Program-made: the position numbers and the translations under genes | In this document: positions 7,939-16,389 of the stretch, one piece after another | Layout of the letters: every line of letters begins with the position of its first letter | Position numbering within the stretch: position 1 is the stretch's first letter | NCBI GenBank assembly: GCA_964354345.1 | Contig: CAYGZL010000175.1 | Location: 1-31,834, forward strand | Source: CAYGZL01 sp964354345 | GTDB lineage: Bacteria; Chloroflexota; Anaerolineae; Anaerolineales; UBA4823 | Direction of reading: 5' to 3' | Length of the DNA: 31,834 nt | The notes under the pieces: model-generated | What the model saw: only the letters and a program-made list of their open reading frames with translations | What the model was told of the DNA's origin: nothing | The model's database searches: none

Positions 7939-9117
7939 ATGTTACCTGAATTATCCCACCAGGAGATCCTGCGCTATTCGCGCCACCTGTTAATCCCGGA
8001 GGTCGGCCTGGAGGGACAACGCAAGCTTAAGGCTGCCTCCATTCTGGTCATCGGCATTGGTGGCCTAGGATCGCCAGGCGCACTGTATCTGGCCGCGGCC
8101 GGCATTGGACGCATCGGTTTGGCCGATTATGATGTGGTTGACTCATCTAACTTGCAACGCCAGGTGATCCATGGCACATCTCGCATTGGTGAACTTAAAG
8201 TTGAATCGGCCCGTCAACGTATACTTGATCTAAATCCCGACATACAGGTAGATATTTATAACGAGGCTTTCACTTCTGCTAACGCGCTGCAGATCGCTCG
8301 GAATTACGATATCCTGATTGACGGTACCGATAATTTCCCAACCCGCTACCTGACCAACGATGTGTGTGTGATGCTCGGGAAAGCCAATGTCTATGGCTCG
8401 ATTTTCCGCTTTGATGGCCAGGTCAGTGTCTTTGATGCGCGGCGCGGCCCGTGCTACCGTTGCCTTTTCCCCGAACCACCCCCGCCTGGTCTGGTTCCTT
8501 CCTGCGCGGAGGGCGGCGTTCTGGGGGTCCTGCCCGGCATAATCGGCATTCTGCAGGCCACCGAAGCGCTAAAACTGATCTTGGGCATCGGTGAACCGTT
8601 GATCGGCAAACTGCTGCTTTTCAACGCCCTCGATATGTCGTTCGAATTCGTCAAGCTGCGCAAGAACCCTAATTGTAAGTTGTGCAGCCCGCATCCTGAA
8701 GTTTGCGAACTGATCGACTATGAGGCTTTCTGCGGCATACCCGGACGGGGCGATGAAGATTCCGCGGGTGCAGGTTGGGATATCAGTCCAGCCCAGTTGG
8801 CTGAACGGATGAAAGCCGCACGCGGCGGCGCTACCCCCCTGCGCCTGCTCGATGTGCGCGAACCTCACGAGCTGGAAATTTCACACATCGAGGGAGGGGA
8901 CGGCTGTCCAACAACACTCATCCCGCTTGGACAATTGGCAACGCGCCTTTCCGAGCTCGATAGCGCCGAGGAAATGGTGGTCTTTTGCAAGTCCGGTACC
9001 CGCTCCGTCCGCGCCCTGAATTTGCTGATCAGCGTCGGCTTCCGCAAGGTTAAAAACCTGAAGGGTGGGATCAACGCCTGGGCGCTTGAGATAGACCCTG
9101 GCCTGCCTGTTTATTGA
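7939..9117 (+). CDS. E1-like adenylyltransferase fused to rhodanese domain (MoeB/ThiF-rhodanese, MOCS3-like)
   Basis: A 392-residue enzyme that adenylates the C-terminal glycine of a small sulfur-carrier protein (MoaD/ThiS type) and, through its rhodanese part, can hand over sulfur. The N-terminal half has the ATP-binding GIGGLGSPGALYLAAAGIG, the adenylation aspartate context DGTDNFPTRYL and a zinc site from CYRC plus CKLC. A conserved cysteine lies in PSCAEGGVLG. The C-terminal part (about 285-390) is a rhodanese with active-site loop CKSGTRS. Length and order match bacterial MoeBR and human MOCS3. No carrier protein, MoaE or thiazole gene is nearby, so molybdopterin, thiamine, cysteine or tRNA thiolation cannot be separated. 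Its end overlaps the convergent anti-sigma gene by 7 bp. Confidence 0.9.
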   Translation: MLPELSHQEILRYSRHLLIPEVGLEGQRKLKAASILVIGIGGLGSPGALYLAAAGIGRIGLADYDVVDSSNLQRQVIHGTSRIGELKVESARQRILDLNPDIQVDIYNEAFTSANALQIARNYDILIDGTDNFPTRYLTNDVCVMLGKANVYGSIFRFDGQVSVFDARRGPCYRCLFPEPPPPGLVPSCAEGGVLGVLPGIIGILQATEALKLILGIGEPLIGKLLLFNALDMSFEFVKLRKNPNCKLCSPHPEVCELIDYEAFCGIPGRGDEDSAGAGWDISPAQLAERMKAARGGATPLRLLDVREPHELEISHIEGGDGCPTTLIPLGQLATRLSELDSAEEMVVFCKSGTRSVRALNLLISVGFRKVKNLKGGINAWALEIDPGLPVY

Positions 9118-10043
9118 TTTGCTGCGGAACTACTCTTCCGCATCCAGCGAGCCAGTAAAGCCCCCGCAGTAGTTTTTACCAGACGCGCTTCAATCCACTC
9201 ACCGGGTTGGGGCGCTCCCTCGATGACAGTTTCCGGAGTTACCTGGAAAACTATCCCGTCAACAAGCCAGGCTGAGTCTCCAGGCGTTTCGGAACTATTC
9301 TGACGCAACTGCAATTTGCCTACCAAAATAAACTCGCGCACCCGCAAGTCACGCGCCAGCACGATCCCATCTGCCTGCAGATCCCCCTTCACCTGAACAA
9401 AAATGCCCTCTTTCACCTGTCCGAACGCCAGGGTAGTCTCTGAGAGTCTGACTCGCACCCCGCCGACCTGCCAGTCAGAACCGCTGCTCTGCAAGGTGTC
9501 GGTCAAGGCGTTTAGAGCGCCCGTAAAGCTTACTGGACCGCTGCGATGCAGTTGAACCAGGCGCTGCACCTCCTGAATTTGCTGCTGATCCAGCGCCTGT
9601 TCTAAAAGTAATCGCTGACCGGGACCAATCGTCATCCACCGGCGGATCTGCGTAACCGCCAGTTTGGCAGGATATAACTGATCGCCTGGTAAGCTGTTAG
9701 CCGACGCAATTGCTGCGCCGATCAATCCCAGAGCGAAGATCATAACCAGGCTGATTGCCAGCAGGCCTGGTCGCCAGAATTTTGAAACCCAATATGGAAA
9801 TACCGTCTGGCGCGCCGCTTGGATTGCTTCCTGCAGAAAGATAGTCCGGCTGCGAGTGATGGCTTCTTCTGGGATTTCAGTTGTGGCGGCCAGTCGACGG
9901 GCAGCCCGGGCGGTTTCCAAGGTGGGCCGTAATAAACCTGCCAGGTCAGGATAGCGCACTGACAAATCCTCCACTGCTTCTCCCGACTGCAGGTTTTGCA
10001 CACACACCTCTACTGCCCGGACGCGCGGATCGCTGTCCTTCAT
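9111..10043 (-). CDS. Anti-sigma factor-like membrane protein with DUF5667/DUF5666-type domains
   Basis: A 310-residue single-pass membrane protein encoded directly behind an ECF sigma factor. The N-terminal 90 residues are cytoplasmic and presumably bind the sigma factor. A membrane helix spans about 92-114. The segment SLPGDQLYPAKLAVTQIRRW (117-136) is the hallmark of the DUF5667 family. The remaining part contains beta-strand repeats of DUF5666 character (FVQVKGDLQADGIVLARDLRV, and a second copy around VDGIVFQVTPETVIEG). The ATG at 10043 overlaps the sigma stop (ATGA) and has GGAG eight bases upstream; a TTG 21 bp further up is open but less likely. The anti-sigma role is inferred from gene pairing and membrane topology. 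Confidence 0.8.
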   Translation of the reverse strand: MKDSDPRVRAVEVCVQNLQSGEAVEDLSVRYPDLAGLLRPTLETARAARRLAATTEIPEEAITRSRTIFLQEAIQAARQTVFPYWVSKFWRPGLLAISLVMIFALGLIGAAIASANSLPGDQLYPAKLAVTQIRRWMTIGPGQRLLLEQALDQQQIQEVQRLVQLHRSGPVSFTGALNALTDTLQSSGSDWQVGGVRVRLSETTLAFGQVKEGIFVQVKGDLQADGIVLARDLRVREFILVGKLQLRQNSSETPGDSAWLVDGIVFQVTPETVIEGAPQPGEWIEARLVKTTAGALLARWMRKSSSAANQ

Positions 10044-10603
10044 TGAGCCATCTCCGTCCGCCAATAGTTACTCAACATTTGCAAGGCGTGATAATGGAGG
10101 ACTTTCAACCTCGCCACTGGCTGCTCAAGGATCTGAGCAATCACTTCTAATGAGCGATCCTGGGCAAAGCGCAAGGCAAGCAGATGCTGTTGCTCAGGTG
10201 CTAAACGTCCCAGGGCTCTTTGCAGCAGCGCCAGATCCATCAGTGAATCCGCTTCATCGTCAAATGTCGACGGATCTCCTGCTCTACGCCGACTTTCAAC
10301 AGTGATGTCTTGGGCCGCCTCGTGACTCTTAATCCGCTGCCGCTGGAATTCAGTAACCAGATGCGCCGCAATGCGGAATAACCAGCCGCGTAAATTACGG
10401 CGCGGCCCTCCCCGGTGACGCAGGGCATCAATCAGATGAAGAAATACCTGGGTCGTGATCGCCTCACTAGCATAAGAATCGCCGATGCGAAAATACACAT
10501 AGCGGTATATTTCGGGGTAGAACCGGTCATGCATCTCCCCTAAGGCATACGGTTCCATCTGCCGGATGCGCTCCAATGTGTCATCAACATTCATCTCAGC
10601 CAT
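10040..10603 (-). CDS. ECF-type RNA polymerase sigma factor
   Basis: A 187-residue sigma-70 family protein with only regions 2 and 4. Region 2 is around LGEMHDRFYPEIYRYVYFRIG to LRGWLFRIAAHLVTEFQRQR, and region 4 is the helix-turn-helix from LLQRALGRLAPEQQHLLALRF through EVIAQILEQPVARLKVLHYHALQML. It is co-translated with the membrane anti-sigma protein, so it probably answers an envelope or stress signal. Its start region faces the polyphosphate cluster across 167 bp containing overlapping opposed promoter-like boxes, which makes that cluster a candidate target. No autoregulatory ECF promoter motif was recognised. The ribosome binding site is weak. Confidence 0.88.
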   Translation of the reverse strand: MAEMNVDDTLERIRQMEPYALGEMHDRFYPEIYRYVYFRIGDSYASEAITTQVFLHLIDALRHRGGPRRNLRGWLFRIAAHLVTEFQRQRIKSHEAAQDITVESRRRAGDPSTFDDEADSLMDLALLQRALGRLAPEQQHLLALRFAQDRSLEVIAQILEQPVARLKVLHYHALQMLSNYWRTEMAQ

Positions 10604-10672
10604 CGGCTTAATTCTTCTACCAGCTCAGGTACAGAAAGAGGATGATTATTCATTTTATCTCATTGTTAAACC

Positions 10673-10702
10673 ATTGTCCTTAATAAAATTCTGCAATACA
10701 AT
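10673..10702. promoter_or_regulatory. Overlapping face-to-face promoter candidates between sigma gene and polyphosphate cluster
   Basis: On the plus strand TTGTCC (10674-10679) lies 17 bp before TACAAT (10697-10702), pointing to the first PPK2 gene. On the minus strand TTGTAT (10701-10696) lies 17 bp before GACAAT (10678-10673), pointing to the sigma gene. The two share the same DNA because ATTGT and ACAAT are inverted repeats. The plus-strand pair is the better match to a sigma-70 consensus. Confidence 0.45.
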
Positions 10703-10770
10703 AAAGCTACCGTTAATTATTTTAGTCAGCAATTTTGAATTCTGGATTGAGTGGAAAGGAGCCGGTCCAT

Positions 10771-11673
10771 ATGCTGGATAAAATCGATCTCACCAAAAAG
10801 CTCGATAAAAAGAACTACAAGCTGCTAATTCCGGAATTGACCAACCGCTTGTATAGTGTTCAAAAGGCCTCCTGGGATGCTGCTGTTCCCGTGGTGATCT
10901 TATTTGAGGGCTGGGATGCGGCTGGTAAAGGTACTTCTATCCAAAAATTATCCGCCGCCCTTGATCCCCGAGGATTCAAGCTATATCCCATCCGGGCTGC
11001 ACGCACTTATGAGAAAAAGCACCCCTGGTTGTGGCGCTTTTGGCAAAAATTACCCGCGCGAGGTGAATGGGCGATCTTCGATCGTTCCTGGTACGGGCGT
11101 GCGCTGGTGGAGCGCGTAGAAAACCTGATCCCTGAGAGCGATTGGCGGCGCGCTTACCGGGATATCGTCGAGTTTGAACGCACGATCGCCGACGATGGAA
11201 CACTAATGATTAAGTTTTTCCTGCACATCAGCAAACCAGAACAAAAACGCCGCTTCGAGAGGCTTATCCAAGATCCACTAGCAGCCTGGCATGTTACTCC
11301 TGAAGATTGGGAGCACCACCGCCGTTACAACGATTGGCTCCTGGCTTATGAGGAAGCCTTTGAACGCACTGAAACTGAATGGGGACCATGGACGATTGTT
11401 GAAGCTACCGACCGCCGTTACACCTTGGTGAAAATCTTCTATACGATCACGAGCAGCCTGGAACGGCGTCTGGGCTTGCCCCCCGAACCGTTGCAGACGA
11501 TGATCGACCGGCTCCAGGCCGCCGAAAAGGCAGTAAACGCTGACGCGGAATTGCCTTCCGGCGACGAAAGCGATGCAGAGCCCTCTGAAGCAGCGGAAGA
11601 TGATGAAGCAGTGCAACAAGAACCCGAACTACTATTACTCGATGATAAAAATGAAGATGAGGGAGACTCCTGA
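10771..11673 (+). CDS. ppk2: Polyphosphate kinase 2 family protein, acidic-tailed paralogue
   Basis: A 300-residue PPK2-family kinase that moves phosphate between polyphosphate and nucleotides, usually favouring nucleotide phosphorylation. The Walker A is EGWDAAGKGT (46-55) and the lid/Walker B region is IFDRSWYGRALVERV (102-116); the rest matches single-domain PPK2 (about 230-300 residues). The final 50 residues are an added low-complexity tail with about 20 Asp/Glu and only 2 Lys. A TTG 36 bp upstream is open, but AAAGGAG at 10755-10761 fits the ATG at 10771. It is the first gene of a tight four-gene cluster, 9 bp before a second PPK2. Which nucleotide (mono- or diphosphate) it uses cannot be judged from the sequence. 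Confidence 0.93.
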   Translation: MLDKIDLTKKLDKKNYKLLIPELTNRLYSVQKASWDAAVPVVILFEGWDAAGKGTSIQKLSAALDPRGFKLYPIRAARTYEKKHPWLWRFWQKLPARGEWAIFDRSWYGRALVERVENLIPESDWRRAYRDIVEFERTIADDGTLMIKFFLHISKPEQKRRFERLIQDPLAAWHVTPEDWEHHRRYNDWLLAYEEAFERTETEWGPWTIVEATDRRYTLVKIFYTITSSLERRLGLPPEPLQTMIDRLQAAEKAVNADAELPSGDESDAEPSEAAEDDEAVQQEPELLLLDDKNEDEGDS

Positions 11674-11682
11674 GGAGGCGCT

Positions 11683-12501
11683 ATGCTAAGTTCAATTGAC
11701 ACGTCTCTCACTCTCGAACAGAAAGAATACGATCAACTGTTGATCAAGTATCAGGTTGGCTTATTCGCTCTGGCCTATCAAGTCTACTTACAACAACGCC
11801 CGGTCATCATAATTTTTGAAGGTTGGGATGCTTCTGGAAAAGGTGGTGCAATCCGGCGGGTGACCGAGAAGATTGACCCGCGTGGCTATATGGTCTATCC
11901 AATTGCTGCGCCCAAGGGTGACGACGCCACCCACCATTACCTGTGGCGCTTCTGGCGGCGGTTACCAGAAGCTGGTCAGATCGCCATTTTCGACCGGTCA
12001 TGGTATGGACGGGTCATGGTTGAACGCATCGAAGGCTTTTGCAGCGAGTCAGAATGGAAGCGCGCTTACCGGGAAATCAACTATTTCGAGCGCCAACTGG
12101 TGGACTTCGGTACGATCCTTTTCAAATTTTGGATCCACATCAGCAAGGATGAACAACTTCGCCGGTTTGAATCACGGTCCGTCGATAAGCTTCGCCAGTG
12201 GAAGCTGACTGACGAAGACTGGCGCAACCGTGAAAAATGGGATCTTTACGATGAGGCAGTTAACGAAATGCTCTTAAAAACCAGCACAGTCACTGCCCCC
12301 TGGACGGTTGTAGAGGGCGACTCCAAGCTATACGCCCGGATCAAGATTCTCAAAACTATGGTGGATAAGCTCAGTCAGGAATTAAAATACGAACCCTTAA
12401 AGGCCACGCCTAAGGCAGGAACGAAGAAAGATGGCAAAGGGAAAGAACCGAAACCGAAGAACAAGAAAGAGAAGAATCAAGCGAAACCCGTCGAAGAGTA
12501 A
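11683..12501 (+). CDS. ppk2: Polyphosphate kinase 2 family protein, lysine-tailed paralogue
   Basis: A 272-residue PPK2 that lines up with the preceding gene nearly without gaps: Walker A EGWDASGKGG (46-55) and IFDRSWYGRVMVERI (102-116) occupy identical positions. The two diverge elsewhere enough to be an old duplication. After about residue 239 comes a tail with 12 lysines in 33 residues (for example KDGKGKEPKPKNKKEKNQ), the charge opposite of the first paralogue's tail. GAGGAGG immediately after the upstream stop serves as ribosome binding site. Family knowledge: PPK2 enzymes form dimers or tetramers, so a heteromeric pair is possible. The basic tail might also bind polyphosphate itself. 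Confidence 0.93.
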   Translation: MLSSIDTSLTLEQKEYDQLLIKYQVGLFALAYQVYLQQRPVIIIFEGWDASGKGGAIRRVTEKIDPRGYMVYPIAAPKGDDATHHYLWRFWRRLPEAGQIAIFDRSWYGRVMVERIEGFCSESEWKRAYREINYFERQLVDFGTILFKFWIHISKDEQLRRFESRSVDKLRQWKLTDEDWRNREKWDLYDEAVNEMLLKTSTVTAPWTVVEGDSKLYARIKILKTMVDKLSQELKYEPLKATPKAGTKKDGKGKEPKPKNKKEKNQAKPVEE

Positions 12502-12523
12502 ATAAGCCCCCCTGGAGACCGTC

Positions 12524-14716
12524 ATGAGTGATTTGGTAATCGAGTCGCAAAATATCTCCTCAGAACCGCCAGTGCGCAGCGAGACTTCCCAGGAAGCGAC
12601 GAACCTGGACGACCCGAAATTTTATATTAACCGGGAGCTGAGCATGTTGGAGTTTCAGCGGCGTGTTCTGGAGGAAGCCCGGGATGATGCCAATCCGTTG
12701 TTAGAGCGGATCAAGTTCTTGGCGATCGTGGGCTCCAATTTGGATGAATTTTTTATGGTACGGGTATCCGGTCTGAAAAAACAGGTCGAAGCGGGTGTGA
12801 TCGTACCCCCGCCTGATGGGATAAGCCCCGTCGAACAGCTTGCAGCAATTCGTAAAGTCAGCGCACAGATCATGTCTCAAGCGCGCGAATGTCTGCGTGA
12901 CGACCTGTTACCTCAGCTCCGCAAGGCCGGGATTTATGTGCTCGATTATGGTGAGTTGACTCCTAAGCAAAAGGCCAGTGTCGACGAATATTTCAATGAA
13001 GTCATCTTCCCAGTGCTGACGCCCCTGGCAGTTGACCCCAGCCATCCCTTCCCGCATATCTCCAACCTGAGCCTGAACCTGGCAGTCGTGCTGCGTGACC
13101 AAAATGGGCAAGAGCTTTTCGCCCGTCTAAAAATTCCGACGCCGCTGTTGCCGCGCCTGCTACCAATCAAACGTTCCTCCGGTGGGATGCGCAAAGATGG
13201 CACGCCACCCCACAACCATTATTTCATCTGGCTGGAACAGGTGATCGCGGCTAACCTGGATAAACTATTTCCCGGGATGGAGATTGTCGAATCCTACCCG
13301 TTTCGGGTGACGCGTGATGCAGACACCAATATCCAGGAATTAGAAGCCGCTGATCTACTCGAGACGATGGAGCAAAGTGTGCGCCAACGCCGTTTTGGGA
13401 CAGTGGTGCGCATGACCGTTAAAGATGATATGCCCTCCACCGTACGGGATCTCCTGGTCAACAACCTGGGCATTGACCGCCGCGATGTATATCCGTTTGA
13501 TGGTCCATTGGGTTTGAGCGATTTGATGCTCTTACACAATATAGATCGCTACGATTTAAAAGATCCTCCGTATAAGCAGTCTATTCCCTCTGCTCTGCTG
13601 AGGGACCCCGCAGGTGCGGTATACGATGGCGACATCTTCTCAGTCATCCGCCGCGAAGATGTCCTTTTCCACCATCCGTACGATTCCTTCACCCCAATTG
13701 TCGACTTTCTTAACCAGGCTGCCCATGACCCAGATGTGCTGGCGATTAAACAAACCCTTTACCGCGTCGGTCGCAACTCTCCGGTAGTCAAAGCCCTCCT
13801 GGAAGCACGCGAAAATGGCAAACAAGTCGCGGTTCTGGTCGAGTTAAAGGCGCGTTTCGATGAAGAAAGCAATATTCGCTGGGCCAGAACTCTCGAAGAA
13901 GAAGGCGTCCACGTTATTTATGGTCTCTTAGGCCTGAAGACGCACTCCAAGATTGCCCTGGTTATCCGTCAGGAGGGCAACCGCCTGCGCCGGTATATGC
14001 ATCTGGCGACCGGTAACTATAATATTGTGACGGCTCAGGTATATGAAGATATGGGTATGTTCACCTGCGACGAAGATATCGGGGCAGATGCGACGGATTT
14101 GTTCAACTTTCTGACTGGCTATTCGACGAAAGCCGATTATCGTAAATTGCTCGTCGCACCGGTAAACCTGCGCGAGCGCTTCGAGGCGTTGATCCAGCGT
14201 GAGATCGAACAACAGGCTCGCAATGGGGATGGACGGTTGATTTTCAAAATGAACTCTCTGGTCGATCCGCCAATGATCAAACTGCTCTACCAGGCCTCTA
14301 TGGCGGGCGTCAAGATCGACTTGATTGTCCGGGGTATGTGCTGCCTGCGAGCTGGTGTGCCGAAAATTAGCGAAAATATTCGCGTCTTCAGCGTGGTCGG
14401 TCGTTATCTTGAGCACAGCCGGATCTATTACTTCGGTAACGGAGGCCACGAAGAGGTTTATCTGGGCAGCGCCGATCTCATGCCGCGCAACATCAACCGG
14501 CGGGTAGAAGTGCTGTTTCCGGTTCAAGATATCCGCCTGATTCGCTATTTACGCGATGATGTCCTGGCCACCTACCTGAATGCCAATGTCAAGGTACGTT
14601 TAATGAAACCAGATGGCACTTATATTACTCTGAAACCTGGCTCAGACCAGGTTGAGGTAAATCCCCAGGTGTGGTTGATGAACAACCACCGGCAAGTTTT
14701 AAAAAGTGGAAGTTAA
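12524..14716 (+). CDS. ppk1: Polyphosphate kinase 1
   Basis: A 730-residue PPK1, which polymerises the gamma phosphate of ATP into polyphosphate, reversibly. The N-terminal domain begins at about residue 33 with YINRELSMLEFQRRVLEEA and NLDEFFMVRV. The catalytic histidines occur at H474 (LKTHSKIALV) and H493 (YMHLATGNYN), and a third at H631 (LEHSRIYYF). All three are shifted by exactly 39 from E. coli His435, His454 and His592, so the enzyme looks fully active. The 32-residue N-terminal extension is Ser/Glu-rich and probably disordered. It lies 22 bp after the lysine-tailed PPK2 and 6 bp before the CHAD gene, forming one transcription unit. Confidence 0.96.
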   Translation: MSDLVIESQNISSEPPVRSETSQEATNLDDPKFYINRELSMLEFQRRVLEEARDDANPLLERIKFLAIVGSNLDEFFMVRVSGLKKQVEAGVIVPPPDGISPVEQLAAIRKVSAQIMSQARECLRDDLLPQLRKAGIYVLDYGELTPKQKASVDEYFNEVIFPVLTPLAVDPSHPFPHISNLSLNLAVVLRDQNGQELFARLKIPTPLLPRLLPIKRSSGGMRKDGTPPHNHYFIWLEQVIAANLDKLFPGMEIVESYPFRVTRDADTNIQELEAADLLETMEQSVRQRRFGTVVRMTVKDDMPSTVRDLLVNNLGIDRRDVYPFDGPLGLSDLMLLHNIDRYDLKDPPYKQSIPSALLRDPAGAVYDGDIFSVIRREDVLFHHPYDSFTPIVDFLNQAAHDPDVLAIKQTLYRVGRNSPVVKALLEARENGKQVAVLVELKARFDEESNIRWARTLEEEGVHVIYGLLGLKTHSKIALVIRQEGNRLRRYMHLATGNYNIVTAQVYEDMGMFTCDEDIGADATDLFNFLTGYSTKADYRKLLVAPVNLRERFEALIQREIEQQARNGDGRLIFKMNSLVDPPMIKLLYQASMAGVKIDLIVRGMCCLRAGVPKISENIRVFSVVGRYLEHSRIYYFGNGGHEEVYLGSADLMPRNINRRVEVLFPVQDIRLIRYLRDDVLATYLNANVKVRLMKPDGTYITLKPGSDQVEVNPQVWLMNNHRQVLKSGS

Positions 14717-14722
14717 CGAATA

Positions 14723-16354
14723 ATGCCTGACGACGCAAACCCACCGCCTGTACCCCTTCTCCCAACCGAGAGCATAAGTGTAACTGTTTCCGGTGAAAGA
14801 AACGGTTCGCGCCATTCCCGCTATGTGCAAGACCTGGCTGTCACTCTTTTCGATCGCACACTTCCGTTGCACAACCTGAGCGACAACAGCCGGCATGTGT
14901 TATCCATGGCGGCATTACTGCACGACCTGCCATATCCCCACGAGGGTTCCAATCCATTGAAGGCTACCAAACACTTAATTGAGTTGGAAGCCTTGGAAGA
15001 GCCAACTTTAGAAGAAACTGAGACGCTGGCCATCGTGTTAGCGCTCTACCGCGGCAAAATTCGCAGCAAGGGGCTCGCCAAATATGCTCCCGAAGCGGAA
15101 CAACATCGCCAGGTCCTGACTCTGACGGGTCTTCTCTCCATTGCCGCCGGATTGGATCATTCCCACAGCCAGTCAACCGCAATCCAGTCTATAGAACCTT
15201 TTCTCGGGGAGACCTGGCTGATCGTCTCTGGTCCGCAAGCAGACGGTGACGCCGCAGCAGCCCAAATGGCCGTACATTGGTGGCGAAAGGCCGACTACCC
15301 TAAGTTTTACATCCTGGATGAAGGCGCAGCTGCAAGAGAAAGGTTGCCTTTCCCGGACAGGGCAAAAACGACGGGGATACAGCCAGATGATAACCTGGCA
15401 GAAGCTGGTCGGAAAGTGATGCGCTTTCAATTTGCCGAAATGCTCAGCCAGGAAGATGGTACCCGCCTGGGAGAGGATATCGAAGCGCTGCATGATATGC
15501 GGGTGGCCACCCGCCGGTTGCGCGCCGCTTTTGAGGTATTCGGATCCGCCTTCGATTCCAAAGCGCTCAAGCCACACCTGAGAGGGTTAAGAGCTATCGG
15601 TCAGGCATTGGGAAAGGTACGCGACCTGGATGTCTTTATGGAAAAAGCCAGGGCTTACCTGGACTGCCTGCCCGAGGATCACCTCCATGACCTGGATCCC
15701 ATGCTCCAGGTCTGGGAAGCTCAACGCCAGACTGCCCGTGCGGCGCTCCTGGCACATCTGGATAGCCTGGCCTACCAGAAATTCAAACACCGCTTTAATA
15801 TCTTCGTCCAAACGCCGGGGGCAGGCGCAACCCCAATACATGCCGACCAGTCGAACGATTCCCGAGCGACTGCGCGGATCGGTGCCGCGCCAATCCCAAC
15901 CCTGGTGAAAGAGATTGCACCGCTGCTGATCTACCAGCGCCTCGCCGTGGTGCGTTCTTATGACCGCCATCTACCTGATGCCTCAGTCCAACGTCTGCAT
16001 GCCCTACGCATCGAGTTCAAACAGCTCCGCTATACCATTGAGTACTTTCGCGAAGTTCTGGGCGAGGAAAGCCGTTGGGTGATCAACGAGATAAAAAAAT
16101 TGCAGGATCATCTCGGCGATCTGCACGATGCCTTTGTGGCGTGCGGAATCCTGCAAGATTTTATCAATTCCGGGGTTCACCAACAGAGCGGTATAGATGA
16201 GGTTGAATTAAGTTTCCCCCATGGCGTCGCAATTTATTTAGAATACCGCCGCCAAGAATTCCAATCTCTGAAAGAGCTTTTTCCCGCAGCCTGGGCTGAT
16301 TTCAATGGCCCCGAATTCCGCACCTGCCTGTCCCAGGCGGTCTCTATCTTATAA
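14723..16354 (+). CDS. Ppx/GppA C-terminal-like HD domain fused to CHAD domain
   Basis: A 543-residue two-domain protein. Residues about 20-195 resemble the helical HD-like C-terminal domain of Ppx/GppA exopolyphosphatases: AALLHDLPYPHEG (63-75) supplies the His-Asp pair, and IAAGLDHSHSQ matches the second conserved helix. The phosphatase domains of Ppx are absent. Residues about 225-540 are a CHAD domain with both hallmark helices, HDMRVATRRLRAAFEVF (257-273) and HALRIEFKQLRYTIEYF, whose conserved His/Arg/Lys residues bind polyphosphate. Lying 6 bp behind ppk1, it most likely binds the polymer or targets proteins to granules; hydrolysis by the HD part is not excluded. It ends before a convergent gene. 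Confidence 0.88.
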   Translation: MPDDANPPPVPLLPTESISVTVSGERNGSRHSRYVQDLAVTLFDRTLPLHNLSDNSRHVLSMAALLHDLPYPHEGSNPLKATKHLIELEALEEPTLEETETLAIVLALYRGKIRSKGLAKYAPEAEQHRQVLTLTGLLSIAAGLDHSHSQSTAIQSIEPFLGETWLIVSGPQADGDAAAAQMAVHWWRKADYPKFYILDEGAAARERLPFPDRAKTTGIQPDDNLAEAGRKVMRFQFAEMLSQEDGTRLGEDIEALHDMRVATRRLRAAFEVFGSAFDSKALKPHLRGLRAIGQALGKVRDLDVFMEKARAYLDCLPEDHLHDLDPMLQVWEAQRQTARAALLAHLDSLAYQKFKHRFNIFVQTPGAGATPIHADQSNDSRATARIGAAPIPTLVKEIAPLLIYQRLAVVRSYDRHLPDASVQRLHALRIEFKQLRYTIEYFREVLGEESRWVINEIKKLQDHLGDLHDAFVACGILQDFINSGVHQQSGIDEVELSFPHGVAIYLEYRRQEFQSLKELFPAAWADFNGPEFRTCLSQAVSIL

Positions 16355-16389
16355 CAGACCAATTCGAACTTCCATTCCGCACCTATTGC

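Noticed and set aside
13928..14527. A 199-codon open frame on the minus strand inside ppk1
   Set aside because: It is fully antisense to a conserved gene with all catalytic residues, has no family resemblance and no ribosome binding site; an effect of codon use on the opposite strand.
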